64,000 nucleotides of DNA from Cellulomonas sp. JZ18 (GCF_009720485.1 NZ_CP045245.1:3782001-3846000); one strand, 5' to 3'. Positions 1-9,155 are shown, numbered from the stretch's first letter. The notes: generated from the letters alone by a model not told the origin. Numbers and translations: made by a program.

Positions 1-164
1 CTCGGCCGGCCAGGGTCGCCCGGCTCGGGCAGGTCCTCGACCGTGACGCGTCCGCCCAGCAGCCGCGCGGGAACGTGCGCCTGCTCGTGGGGGCGCGCGG
101 TGCTGATCGTGATCGACGTGGCGCGCAGCCGGGGCCCGCCGGCGCGGACGTCGTCGTCGCTCAT
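1..164 (-). CDS. VOC (glyoxalase-like) family protein, N-terminal fragment
   Basis: The gene runs off the left edge, so only the first 54 or so residues are visible, read leftwards from an ATG at 162-164. The peptide starts MSDDDVRAGGPRLRATSITI and continues with an ARLLGGRVTVEDLPEPGDPG stretch. This matches the first beta strand, helix and 'RLLGxxVxxE' turn of actinobacterial VOC/glyoxalase-like proteins. VOC proteins are small metal-binding dioxygenase, lyase or resistance folds. No metal ligand can be checked in the fragment, so the substrate is unknown. The assignment is by resemblance only. Confidence 0.5.
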   Translation of the reverse strand, partial: MSDDDVRAGGPRLRATSITISTARPHEQAHVPARLLGGRVTVEDLPEPGDPGRP

Positions 165-281
165 GCCCCGATGCTGGCACCGGACCCGCCCTCCGTCACG
201 CACGCCCGACCCCGCCCCGACCACCAGCCGCCTCTCTCTCCCGCCGACGCGACGACCCGCGCCCTCCGGGCGGTGCGACGA

Positions 282-333
282 GACCGTGATCGTGCACCGG
301 TCGCGGCCCGCGTCGGTGCACGACCACGGGGTC
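282..333. repeat. Dispersed palindromic repeat, copy A
   Basis: Left arm 282-297 (GACCGTGATCGTGCAC) faces right arm 316-333 (GTGCACGACCACGGGGTC), separated by an 18-nt GC-rich loop. Read on the minus strand it aligns with copies at 29788-29841 and 38851-38904. The rest of the 165-510 gap shows nothing I recognise apart from the start region of the next gene. Confidence 0.6.
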
Positions 334-510
334 GCGCGCGGAGCCGGCGTCGGGGCCGGCCCGGCGTCGCGCCCGGAGCCGACACGCCCGGACCGGGACA
401 CACCGGGCGCTTGACGCAGGCCGGCCGGGCGGCTGGGGTGAACGCCGTCCACGCCCCTGACCTGCACCGGAGGTGACCGTGCGCCGCAGCGGACCGGAGC
501 CGGCGGCGTC

Positions 511-1385
511 GTGAAGGGCGCCCACCACGCGCTCTGCGGCGCCGCCGCGTGGGTGGCCGTCGCCTCGACCGCGCCGTACACGCTCGGCTGGTACCCGGTC
601 TCGCCGCTCGGCGTCGTCGCCGGTGCGTTCGTCTGCGCGGGCGCCGCGCTCGCCCCCGACGCGGACCACCACGACGCGACGATCGCGCACTCCCTGCCGC
701 CGGTGTCCGAGTGGGTGTGCGACGTCGTGGGGCGCCTCGCGGGCGGGCACCGCAACGGGACGCACTCGGTGTTGGGCGTCGGCGTGCTCACCGCGCTCGC
801 GTGGGGGCGGGGCAGGTCACCATCACCACCGAGCGCCTCGGGGAGCTCGCGCTCGGGGCCGGGGTCCTGTCGCTGCTGCTCGTGGCGTTCGCGGCACGCG
901 CCCTCGGCCTCGCCCGGCGGCGGCTGGACGCGTGGGCGCTCGCGCTCGCGCTCGCGGCCTTCGTCACCGTGGCGGCCCCCACGGAGTGGGACTGGCTGCC
1001 CGTGGCCGTCGGGCTGGGCGCGGCGGTGCACGTCGCGGGCGACATGCTGACGGGCAGCGGCGTCCCCCTGCTGTGGCCCTGGGAGCCGCGACCGCCGCGC
1101 TGGTGGCGCCGCACCCCGGTGCTCAACGACGTCTGGACCGCCGGGGGCAACCTCGCGCTGCCGCTGCTGGGCACCACGGGGTCCTGGCGGGAGCGGCTGC
1201 TGGTCGCGCCGCTGACGGCCTACGCGGCGTACGGGGTGGGCGCGGCGGTGGTCGGCGGGTCGCTCACGGCGCTGGGGTACGACGCCGACCGGGTGCTGGA
1301 GCGCGTGTGGGAGGCCGCGGGCGCGCTGGTCACCACGGCGACGGTCGTCGGCGCCGTCACCCTCCGGGCGCCGCTGCCGGGCTGA
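511..1385 (+). pseudogene. YdjM/DUF457-type metal-dependent hydrolase (membrane), frameshifted
   Basis: Frame 1 from GTG 511 gives MKGAHHALCGAAAWVAVAST with the family's N-terminal His, a PDADHHD segment and GHRNGTHSVLG (family motif GHRxxTHS). It then runs out of frame at the G-run 803-807 within TGGGGGCGGGG. The continuation is in frame 3 (AGQVTITTERLGEL onward) with hydrophobic segments, a VHVAGDMLTGSGVPLLWP motif (the family's second metal-ligand box) and a stop at 1385. One missing G restores a normal protein of about 290 residues. Such proteins are predicted membrane metal-dependent hydrolases (LexA-regulated YdjM in enterobacteria). The 3' end overlaps the convergent gene by 29 nt. The break may be a real pseudogene or a homopolymer error. 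Confidence 0.7.
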
Positions 1386-1848
1386 CGGGACGCACGGCCG
1401 GTCCTGCCGTGAAGAACGTCAGCTCGGGCCCGTAGTCCCCGTCGCGGACCGCGTCGACGACGAACCGGCGACCGGGGAAGGCGCGGTCGAGGGCCGCGTG
1501 CCAGAACCAGGCCATCGGCTCCACGAGGAGCTCCGCCTCGCGCGCGTCGAAGCCCCTGCTGGGGAGCAGGTCCCAGACGTGGACGTGGTTGACCACCTTC
1601 TCGACGGCCGCGACGTCGCCCAGGCGGTCGAACCAGTCGTCCACGACGGCGAGGTCGGTGCGGAACCCGCGCAGCACCGCGCCCCGGTGCTCGACGAACG
1701 GGGGTGCCAGGAGGGCCATGACCGCGGCGATCGTCCCCGCGGAGCCGTGCACGCCGATGAACGGGCGCGGGTCCTGCGGGTGCGCGTCGTCCAGCAGCTC
1801 GGTGAGCTCCGCGAACCCGCGGAGGTCCAGCTCGGGACGGTCCGTCAT
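1357..1848 (-). CDS. Hypothetical protein (163 aa)
   Basis: ATG at 1846-1848 is preceded by a good ribosome site (GGCAGGAGCG on the minus strand). The product is soluble, starts MTDRPELDLRGFAELTELLD and has several Trp- and His-rich stretches such as VVNHVHVWDLLPSRGFDARE and WFWHAALDRAFPGR. I do not recognise the family and see no signal peptide or membrane span. Longer in-frame starts exist upstream but lack a ribosome site and would add a low-complexity Arg-rich leader. It is convergent with the broken hydrolase and upstream of nothing obvious on its strand. Confidence 0.6.
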   Translation of the reverse strand: MTDRPELDLRGFAELTELLDDAHPQDPRPFIGVHGSAGTIAAVMALLAPPFVEHRGAVLRGFRTDLAVVDDWFDRLGDVAAVEKVVNHVHVWDLLPSRGFDAREAELLVEPMAWFWHAALDRAFPGRRFVVDAVRDGDYGPELTFFTAGPAVRPVSPAAAPGG

Positions 1849-2026
1849 CGCACGCTCCTGCCCGCCCGAGGTCGTCGGGCCCCGTGGACCGCGCCGGGCC
1901 CGGTGCGCCGCACGCACCCGGCGGGCCGGCGCCGTGCCGGACACCAGCCGCGCGACCACCACCGGCGGGGCGGACCGGCCGGGTCCGGCACGGCCAGGCG
2001 GTGACGGGGAGGGACGGTGGCGGCGG

Positions 2027-2503
2027 TCATCCGCGGGCCACCCGGCGCAGCAGCCCCAGCAGCTGCTCCTGCTCGTCGGGCGTCAGGACGTCGAGCCGGG
2101 CCCGGGCACCCTCCTGCCGCCGGTCCGAGAGCCGCGCGAGCTGCTCGCGGCCCGCGTCCGTGAGCTCGACGAGGGTCGCCCGGCGGTCCGCGGGGTCGGG
2201 CACGCGGCGCACCCAGCCGTCCTCCTCGGCCTGGTCCACCTTGGACGTGATCGACCGCGGCGCGACGTCCAGCACGTCGGCGAGCTCGCCGAGGCGGCGC
2301 GGCCGGTCGCAGCGGTCCAGCGTGCGCAGCAGGCGCAGCTGGCCCGGCGTGATGTCGTGCCCGAGCACCGTGGACGCCTCCCGGCGGACGCTGCGCAGCA
2401 CGTCGTGCAGCAGCTCGAGGAACTCCTCCGACGGGCTCGCCGGCCCGCCCGCGCCGGCCGTCGGGGGCACCGCGGGGGTGTCGTCGTGCAGGTGCGCGTC
2501 CAC
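2027..2503 (-). CDS. MarR family transcriptional regulator
   Basis: A 158-residue winged-helix regulator. The helix-turn-helix is visible around residues 65-90 (LGELADVLDVAPRSITSKVD) followed by the wing (VRRVPDPADRRATLVELTD), the classic MarR DxRxxxxxLT signature. MarR proteins bind palindromic DNA as dimers and often repress an adjacent efflux gene. Here the gene is divergent from the ABC exporter at 2625. The start is GTG 2501-2503. A minus-strand TAGCCT box at 2510-2515 lies 6 nt before it, so the mRNA is probably leaderless. A 13-bp palindrome at 2551-2563 is the likely operator, which would give autoregulation plus control of the exporter. Confidence 0.88.
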   Translation of the reverse strand: MDAHLHDDTPAVPPTAGAGGPASPSEEFLELLHDVLRSVRREASTVLGHDITPGQLRLLRTLDRCDRPRRLGELADVLDVAPRSITSKVDQAEEDGWVRRVPDPADRRATLVELTDAGREQLARLSDRRQEGARARLDVLTPDEQEQLLGLLRRVARG

Positions 2504-2550
2504 GGACCGAGGCTAGCGGGGAATGAAACCGCGGTGAATCACGCTCATGG

Positions 2551-2563
2551 TGAGGTAACCTCA
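2551..2563. promoter_or_regulatory. Predicted MarR operator in divergent promoter
   Basis: TGAGGTAACCTCA is a perfect 5-bp inverted repeat with a TAA centre. It contains TAACCT (2556-2561), a good TANNNT -10 for the rightward ABC gene, so bound repressor would block that promoter. The site lies about 48 bp from the marR start. Its function is inferred from position and symmetry. Confidence 0.6.
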
Positions 2564-2624
2564 GCATCGCGACCGCCCCGGCCGCGACACCTCCGGACCC
2601 AGGAGGCCCCATGACTCCCCCTCG

Positions 2625-4511
2625 ATGCCCGGCGGAGGCGGCAACCCCGCCGTCCGCGGCTTCACGCGCGACCCGTCCGTCAAGGCCCAGCGCCTGCAGC
2701 GCGGCTCGCTGCGCCGGATCCTCGCGTTCGCGCGCCCCTACCGCGCCCAGCTCGCGGTCTTCCTCGTCCTCATCGCGCTCGGCGCCGGCGCCGGCGCCCT
2801 CACCCCGTGGCTGCTGCAGCGGCTCATCGACGACGGCATCACCCGCGGCGACACCGGCGTCGTCGTCGGGATCGCCGGCGCGGTCGCCGGCCTCGCGGTG
2901 GTCTCCGCGGTCCTCGGCGTGGCCGAGCGGTGGGTGTCCGCGCGCATCGGCGAGGGCCTCATCCACGACCTGCGCACCGCCGTGTTCGACCACGTGCAGC
3001 GCATGCCCCTCGCCTTCTTCTCCCGCGCCCGCACGGGCGCCCTCGTCCAGCGTCTCAACGGCGACGTCCTCGGCGCGCAGCAGGCGTTCACGTCCACGCT
3101 GTCCAACGTCGTGAGCAACTCGCTCACGGTCGCCTTCGTGCTGGCCGCGATGCTGTCGATGTCGTGGCAGCTCACGCTGCTCTCGCTCGTCCTGCTGCCC
3201 GTCTTCGTGCTGCCCGCCCGCTGGTTCGGGCGCAAGATCGCCGCGATCACGCGCGAGTCCTACGAGCTCGGCGCCGAGGCGTCGCAGACGATGACCGAGC
3301 GGTTCAACGTCGCCGGCGCGCACCTGGTCAAGGTGTTCGGCGACCCGGCGCGCGAGTCCGCCGCCTACGCCGAGCAGACCGCGCGCGTGCGCGACATCGG
3401 CGTCAAGCGCGCGCTGTACTCGACGTGGTTCCGCATCGGCCTGACCACCGTCGCGTCCGTCGCGACGGCGATCGTCTACGGGCTGGGCGGTCTGCTGGCG
3501 ATCCGCGACGAGCTGACCGTCGGCGTCGTCGTCGCCCTCGCCGCCTACCTCGGCCGCCTCTACGGCCCGCTGACGGCGATGTCGAACGTGCAGGTCGACG
3601 TCATGACGGCGCTCGTCTCGTTCGAGCGCGTGCTCGAGGTGCTCGACCTGGAGCCGACGGTCGCGGAGAGGCCCGGCGCCTCCGACCTGCGCGACGCCGT
3701 CGCGGCACGGGGCGCGAGCGTCGAGCTCGACCACGTCGGCTTCCGCTACCCCGCGGCCGGAGAGGTGTCGCTCGCGTCCCTCGAGTCCGTCGCGACGCTC
3801 AGCCACGACCCGGTCGCGGACACGCTCACCGACGTCACGTTCTCCGTGCCGGCCGGCGCCATGGTGGCCCTCGTCGGCCCGTCGGGCGCCGGCAAGACGA
3901 CCATCTCGCAGCTCGTCACGCGGATGTACGACCCCACGCGCGGGGCCGTCCGGATCGCCGGGCAGGACCTGCGCGACGTCACCGCCGACTCGCTGCGTGC
4001 GACCGTCGGCGTCGTCAGCCAGGAGGCGCACCTCTTCCACGACACCATCGCGGGCAACCTGCGCTTCGCCCGCCCCGACGCCACCGACGCCGACATCGAG
4101 CGCGCCCTGCGCGCCGCGCACGTGTGGGACCTCGTCGCGTCGCTGCCCGACGGCATCGAGACCGTCGTCGGCGACCGCGGCTACCGCCTCTCCGGCGGCG
4201 AGCGCCAGCGCCTCGCGATCGCGCGGCTGCTGCTCAAGGCCCCCGACGTCGTCGTGCTCGACGAGGCCACGGCCCACCTGGACTCGGAGTCGGAGGCCGC
4301 CGTGCAGGCCGCCCTCGACGAGGCGCTCACCGGGCGCACGTCGCTCGTCATCGCGCACCGCCTGTCGACCGTCCGGCAGGCCGACCTCATCGTCGTCGTC
4401 GAGGCCGGGCGGGTCGTCGAGCAGGGCACGCACGCCGACCTGCTCGCGCGCGGCGGGCTGTACGCGGACCTGTACCGCACCCAGTTCGCGGAGAAGGCCG
4501 CGGCCGCCTGA
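2625..4511 (+). CDS. ABC transporter, fused permease/ATPase (exporter type)
   Basis: A 628-residue half-transporter. An N-terminal six-helix ABC membrane domain (residues about 30-330) precedes an ATPase domain with Walker A GPSGAGKTT (about 417), signature LSGGERQR (about 521), Walker B VVLDEATAHLD (about 543) and the H-loop AHRLS. It would act as a homodimeric or heterodimeric multidrug or lipid exporter in the membrane. It is divergent from marR and the probable target of that regulator. The start is odd. A strong AGGAGG (2601-2606) sits 5 nt before ATG 2611, which is out of frame, while the in-frame ATG 2625 lies 18 nt from it. One extra C in the run at 2616-2621 would fuse the two. Confidence 0.9.
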   Translation: MPGGGGNPAVRGFTRDPSVKAQRLQRGSLRRILAFARPYRAQLAVFLVLIALGAGAGALTPWLLQRLIDDGITRGDTGVVVGIAGAVAGLAVVSAVLGVAERWVSARIGEGLIHDLRTAVFDHVQRMPLAFFSRARTGALVQRLNGDVLGAQQAFTSTLSNVVSNSLTVAFVLAAMLSMSWQLTLLSLVLLPVFVLPARWFGRKIAAITRESYELGAEASQTMTERFNVAGAHLVKVFGDPARESAAYAEQTARVRDIGVKRALYSTWFRIGLTTVASVATAIVYGLGGLLAIRDELTVGVVVALAAYLGRLYGPLTAMSNVQVDVMTALVSFERVLEVLDLEPTVAERPGASDLRDAVAARGASVELDHVGFRYPAAGEVSLASLESVATLSHDPVADTLTDVTFSVPAGAMVALVGPSGAGKTTISQLVTRMYDPTRGAVRIAGQDLRDVTADSLRATVGVVSQEAHLFHDTIAGNLRFARPDATDADIERALRAAHVWDLVASLPDGIETVVGDRGYRLSGGERQRLAIARLLLKAPDVVVLDEATAHLDSESEAAVQAALDEALTGRTSLVIAHRLSTVRQADLIVVVEAGRVVEQGTHADLLARGGLYADLYRTQFAEKAAAA

Positions 4512-4515
4512 CGGG

Positions 4516-5790
4516 TCAGATCGACCGCGTCTCCCCGCTGCGGTCCGCGTACGCCTCCGCGACGCGACCGTCGAGGACGAGGCGCACCCGCTCGGCGAGG
4601 TCGCGGACGGCCGCCCGGTCGTCGTCGAGCAGGTCGTCCGCCATCTCCCGGAGGACGAGGTCGACCTGCCGCCGCAGCTCGGGCGCGTGCGCGTCAGGGT
4701 CCGCGTGCACGCCGACGTCCCGGCACAGGCGCAGGAGCGCGACGAGCACCGTCGGCTCGCGCCGCCCGTAGCGCCGCACCTGCCCGCACGCCAGGTCGAG
4801 GTAGTAGCGCAGGTCGCGGTCCATGACGACGGCGCGGCCGACGCCGTCGTCGTCGGTGTGCATCGTGCCGCCGAGCCGCCGCCCCGTGAGGCTCACCAGC
4901 AGCTCCGACATGTGCCCGACCGCGTGCGCGGCCGTCACGGGGTCGTTGATGCTGGGCGAGAGCGCCTTGACGGCGATGCCCTCGAGCTGCCGGAAGCCGA
5001 ACGCGGCGTCCTGCTCGACCGTCCGCTCCCGCCCGAGGGCGACCGCCGCGAGGAGCCCGGCGACGACGTCGTCCGGCACCCTCGCGGCGTCGCGCCCGTC
5101 GCCGGTCCACAGCGTCAGCAGGGGCGTCCCGCTCACGACCAGGTCCCCCGGGCGGGCCTCGACCCGCACGACCACGTCGGCCGCCCGGGCTCGCTGCACG
5201 AGTGGCTCGACGTCGACCCGCTGGACGAACCCGCCGCGCGGCGCGTCGACGACGGTCCCCGGGACGTCCGGCCCGAGCCTCTCGGGGACCTGCGCGGGAC
5301 CGTCGCCGCGCTCGGGCAGGAACATCGCGATCGCGCGCTGCGACTCGTCGTGCACCTTGGCCATCATCGAGTCGATCCGCAGCATCCCCGTGATGTGGTG
5401 GACGAACGCGACGACGGCGGTCACGCTCGCGGCCGCCAGGACGAGCACGAGCGCCAGCGCCACCACCGGCACCGGCTCGTCCTCGTGGAGGGTCCGGACC
5501 ACCGTGAGCGACAGGGCGATCGTCCCGACGAGGACGGCCAGCACGGTCTTGATGGTGCGGTCGCGCAGGAAGTCGCGCAGCAGCCGCGGCGAGAACTGCT
5601 GCGACGCGAGCTGGAGCGCGACGACCGTGATCGAGAACGCGGTCGTGAGCGTCGCCATGGTCGCGGTCGCGACCGTCTGCACGGCCGCCGTCGCCGCGGC
5701 CACGTCGCCCGGCCAGAGCACCCGCACGAGGCCGGAGTCCGCGGGCGGGCGGACGTGGGAGAGCGCCACCCCGACGACGACGGCGGTCAC
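4516..5790 (-). CDS. DUF2254 family membrane protein, 5' end interrupted
   Basis: This frame encodes 424 residues of a DUF2254 protein: hydrophobic helices near the N-terminus (ATMATLTTAFSITVVALQLA, then TIKTVLAVLVGTIALSLTVV and VVALALVLVLAAASVTAVVA), the family block SQQFSPRLLRDFLRDRTIK, and a soluble C-terminal half with ALSPSINDPVTA. Function of the family is unknown. The first in-frame start, GTG 5788-5790, has no ribosome site and would cut into the first membrane helix. In the same frame a GTG at 5869-5871 has an excellent site (GGAAGGAG) and reads 19 codons before a TGA at 5812-5814, then straight into this ORF. The natural gene is therefore probably 4516-5871 with a nonsense codon or a base error. 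Confidence 0.8.
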   Translation of the reverse strand: MTAVVVGVALSHVRPPADSGLVRVLWPGDVAAATAAVQTVATATMATLTTAFSITVVALQLASQQFSPRLLRDFLRDRTIKTVLAVLVGTIALSLTVVRTLHEDEPVPVVALALVLVLAAASVTAVVAFVHHITGMLRIDSMMAKVHDESQRAIAMFLPERGDGPAQVPERLGPDVPGTVVDAPRGGFVQRVDVEPLVQRARAADVVVRVEARPGDLVVSGTPLLTLWTGDGRDAARVPDDVVAGLLAAVALGRERTVEQDAAFGFRQLEGIAVKALSPSINDPVTAAHAVGHMSELLVSLTGRRLGGTMHTDDDGVGRAVVMDRDLRYYLDLACGQVRRYGRREPTVLVALLRLCRDVGVHADPDAHAPELRRQVDLVLREMADDLLDDDRAAVRDLAERVRLVLDGRVAEAYADRSGETRSI

Positions 5791-6117
5791 GCCGGCGGTG
5801 GCCGGCCACGTTCACAGCTCCGGTGCGGTGCGCTCCGCGTCGCGTCGGGCGTGAGGACGGGGGAACGCCACGATCGTCTCCTTCCGGCGGGAGCGGGTGC
5901 TGCCACGACCCTCGCCCATCCGTCGCGGCCGCGCAGCCCGGGGGCGCGGTCGCGCGTGCGCGCCGCGGCGCAGGTCAGCGGCGCGCGACCCCGTGCGGCG
6001 CCCCGACCTGCGAACGGGACGGCGGCGGCGTGCAGGGCCACGGCGCGTGCTCGACGGGCACGCGCACGGGGGCGTCGGGGAGCCGGCCGCTCATCGCCCC
6101 ACCCCCTGCCGCGCCCG

Positions 6118-6432
6118 TCAGTGGGCCAGCTTGAGACCGATCACGCAGGCGACGATGCCGAGGATGAGCAGGATCTTCACGAGCGACACCGTCTCGGTGC
6201 CGGTCACCATGCCGTACGCCACGGTGAGCGAGGCGCCGATGCCGACCCAGACCGCGTACGCGGTGCCGGTCGGCAGCTCCCGCATGGCGTAGGCGAGCCC
6301 GCCCATGGAGGCGAGCAGCGCGACGCCGAACAGCACGGTCGGGCCGAGCCTGGTGAAGCCCTCGGAGCGGCCGAGGGCGGTCGCCCACACGGCCTCGAGG
6401 ACCCCGGAGACGACGAGCACGAGCCAGGACAT
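6118..6432 (-). CDS. gdx: SMR-family guanidinium exporter (Gdx/SugE type)
   Basis: A 104-residue four-helix small multidrug resistance protein: MSWLVLVVSGVLEAVWATAL carries the conserved membrane Glu (E13) that binds proton and substrate, followed by the G-x-G-rich helices (AYAVWVGIGASLTVAYGMVT). Gdx proteins work as antiparallel dimers and export guanidinium ion against protons. The specificity call rests on the guanidine-III riboswitch directly upstream, which would switch expression on guanidine. The start ATG 6430-6432 follows GGAGG at 6439-6443. The gene stands alone, and the 3' region to 5872 contains no convincing gene. Confidence 0.88.
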   Translation of the reverse strand: MSWLVLVVSGVLEAVWATALGRSEGFTRLGPTVLFGVALLASMGGLAYAMRELPTGTAYAVWVGIGASLTVAYGMVTGTETVSLVKILLILGIVACVIGLKLAH

Positions 6433-6445
6433 GGTGGACCTCCGT

Positions 6446-6489
6446 GGCTGCCGTCTTGTCGCTCTCCGGGTACGGCGCCGCTCGTCCGG
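6446..6489 (-). promoter_or_regulatory. Guanidine-III riboswitch (ykkC-III)
   Basis: Minus-strand sequence reads CCGGACGAGCGGCGCCGTAC, then CCGG and, after a short linker, GACAAGACGGC. This closely matches the ykkC-III/guanidine-III class as I recall it from Thermobifida fusca (CCGGACGAG...GCGCCGUACCCGG...GACAAGACGGC). The CCGG/CCGG helix and the GCCGT/ACGGC pseudoknot can both be drawn. The 3' strand of the pseudoknot ends 3-4 nt before the GGAGG of the SMR gene, so ligand-dependent control of translation is likely. The remaining gap 6490-6762 shows no other feature I can support beyond a ribosome site for the next gene. Confidence 0.85.
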
Positions 6490-6762
6490 GGGACCGCGAC
6501 GACATGAGGTGGGGCGCGGTCCCGCAGCCATGGTGGCACGCAAGGGCACGTCGGGGCACGGCCGGGCAGCGGCAGCCGTGGTGGGGTCGGCCACCCACCG
6601 GCGGACACGCCGGGACGCCGACCGTCGCGGGCGCCGCGGCACCGCGGCTAGCGTCGTCGGGGTCGCCCGGTGCGCCGCCGCACCCGCCACGTCCCCCGTG
6701 GTGCGCGACCCGACCGCCCCGGGCACGACCGGCGCGTGCGCCGGCACCACGGAAGGACACCG

Positions 6763-9117
6763 GTGACCTCTCCCACCCCGCTCCCCGACGACCGCCCCTG
6801 GCAGGACGCCACGCTGCCCGCCGACGAGCGCGTGGCCCTGCTGCTCGACGCGATGACGCTCGAGGAGAAGCTCGCGCAGCTCGGCTCCTACTGGTTCGAC
6901 CGCCGGGGCGCGGGCGAGGTGGTGGCGCCGATGCAGGACACGTTCGGCGCCCGCCGCCCGGACTTCGCGACCGCGTCCCGGCACGGGCTGGGGCACCTGA
7001 CGCGCGTGCTCGGCACGGACCCGGTGCCGGCGGACGAGGGTCGGGCGAAGCTCGCCCGCACGCAGCGCGAGCTCGTCGCGAACCACCGGCTGGGGCTGCC
7101 GGCGATCGCGCACGAGGAGTGCCTCACGGGCGTGACGTCGTACGGCGCGACCGTCTACCCGACGCCGCTCGCGTGGGGTGCCGCGTTCGACCCGGACCTC
7201 GTGCACGAGGTCGGGTCGGCGATCGGGCGGGACCTGCGGCGGCTCGGCGTGCACCAGGGCCTCGCCCCGGTGCTCGACGTCGTGCGCGACTACCGGTGGG
7301 GCCGGGTCGAGGAGACCCTCGGCGAGGACCCGTACGTGGTCGCCACGATCGCGACCGAGTACGTGCGCGGCATGGAGGAGCAGGGCGTCGTCGCGACGCT
7401 CAAGCACTTCGTCGGGTACTCGGCGTCGCGCGGCGGCCGCAACCACGCGCCCGTCTCGGTGGGCCCGCGCGAGGTCGCGGACGTGCTGCTGCCGCCGTTC
7501 GAGACGGCCGTCCGCGAGGGCGGCGCCCGCTCGGTCATGAACTCCTACACCGACCTCGACGGCGAGCCCGTCGCCGCGTCGTCGTCCCTGCTGACCGGCG
7601 TGCTGCGCGACTCCTGGGGGTTCGAGGGGACGGTCGTCTCGGACTACTGGGCGGTGGCGTTCCTCGTGACGGCGCACGGGGTCGCGGCGGACGCCGCGGA
7701 CGCGGGGGCGCGGTCGCTGCGCGCCGGCATGGACGTCGAGCTGCCGAACACGATGTGCTTCGGCGAGCTCGCACCGCTCGTGCGGGACGGACGCCTGGAC
7801 GAGGCGCACGTCGACCGGGCCGTGCGCCGCGTGCTGCTGCAGAAGGCCCAGCTCGGCCTGCTCGACGCGCCCGCCGCCGACGGCACGCCCCGGGCGGCGC
7901 CCCGACGCCGACCCCGTCGACCTGGACCCGCCGGCCAACCGCGACCTGGCGCGGCGGCTCGCGGAGGAGTCGGTGGTGCTGCTCGACAACCCGCGCGGCG
8001 TGCTGCCGCTCGGGTCCGGCGGTGGGCTGCGGCGGGTCGCCGTGGTCGGCCCCTCGGCCGCCGACCCCGGCGTGCTGCTGGGCTGCTACTCCTACCCGAT
8101 CCACGTGCTGCCGCGGCACCCGGAGCTGGGCTGGGGCATCGAGGTGCCGTCCCTGCTCGACGCGCTGCACGCCGAGCTCGACGGGGTCGAGGTCGTGCAC
8201 GAGCGCGGGTGCGACGTCGTCGACGACGACCGCAGCGGGTTCGACGCCGCCGTGGCCGCCGCCCGGGACGCCGACGTGTGCGTGCTGACCGTCGGCGACC
8301 GTGCCGGCATGTTCGGCCGCGGCACGTCCGGCGAGGGCTGCGACGCCGCGGACCTGCGCCTGCCGGGCGTGCAGCACGAGCTGGTCGATGCGGTGCTCGC
8401 GGCGGGGACGCCGGTCGTGCTCGTCGTGGTGTCCGGGCGCCCCTACGCGCTGGGTGCGTACGTCGGCCGTGCGGCCGCGGTCGTGCAGGCGTTCATGCCC
8501 GGCGAGGAGGGGGCCGGCGCCGTCGCGGGGGTGCTGAGCGGGCGGGTGGACCCCAGCGGGAAGCTGCCCGTGCAGGTCCCCCGGCACGCCGGGGGCGGCC
8601 CGCAGACGTACCTCGGCCCGGCGCTCACGCGGCGTCTCGACCGGATCAGCAACCTCGACCCGAGCCCGGCGTTCCCGTTCGGGCACGGGCTGTCCTACAC
8701 GTCGTTCGCGTACGGCGACCTGACGGTGACGCCGGGCGACGTGCCGACGGACGGCGCCTTCGAGGTCGCCGTGACGGTGACGTGCACGGGCGGGCGCGCG
8801 GGCACGGAGGTCGTCCAGCTCTACCTGTCCGACCCCGTCGCCGACGTGGCGCGGCCGGTCAAGCAGCTCGCCGGGTACGTGCGCGTCCCGCTGGCCCCGG
8901 GCAGTCCCGCCGCGTCACGTTCACGGTGCCCGCCGACCTGACCTCCTACACGGGCACGGACCTGGTGCGCGTCGTCGACCCCGGGACGGTCGTCGTGCAG
9001 GTGGGCGGCTCCAGCGAGGGCGACGTGCTGCGCGCCGAGGTCGAGCTGACCGGCCCCCGCCGCCACCCCGGCCGGGACCGCGCCCTGCGCACCACGGCCA
9101 CGGTCGCCGACGCCTGA
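6763..9117 (+). pseudogene. Glycoside hydrolase family 3 (beta-glucosidase/xylosidase-like), two frameshifts
   Basis: GTG 6763 follows GGAAGGACACCG. Frame 1 covers the GH3 N-terminal barrel (MTLEEKLAQLGSYWFD; GHLTRVLG; KHFVGYSASRGGRNHAPV) and the nucleophile loop VVSDYWAV (the Asp of SDYW). Near 7885-7903 the protein moves to frame 2 for the C-terminal sandwich (RRLAEESVVLLDNPRGVLPL; HPELGWGIE; PFGHGLSYTSF). Near 8899-8912 it returns to frame 1 for the end of the fibronectin-III-like domain. Restored, it is about 785 residues with no signal peptide, so it is cytoplasmic and probably trims imported beta-glucosides or xylosides. Both shifts lie in G/C runs, so sequencing error is likely. The exact sugar specificity cannot be read here. 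Confidence 0.78.
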
Positions 9118-9155
9118 CCGCGCTCCCCGCCGCGCCCGCCCTCCCGCCCCCACCC

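Noticed and set aside
1845..4433. 862-residue minus-strand open frame opposite the ABC exporter
   Set aside because: Composition is Arg/Gly/Asp/His shadow sequence from high-GC codon bias; it lacks domains and overlaps a clear ABC gene.
5975..6094. 39-codon minus-strand ORF (MSGRLPDAPVRVPVEHAPWP...) after the SMR gene
   Set aside because: Only a weak G-rich ribosome site and no recognisable family; could be real but not supportable from sequence alone.
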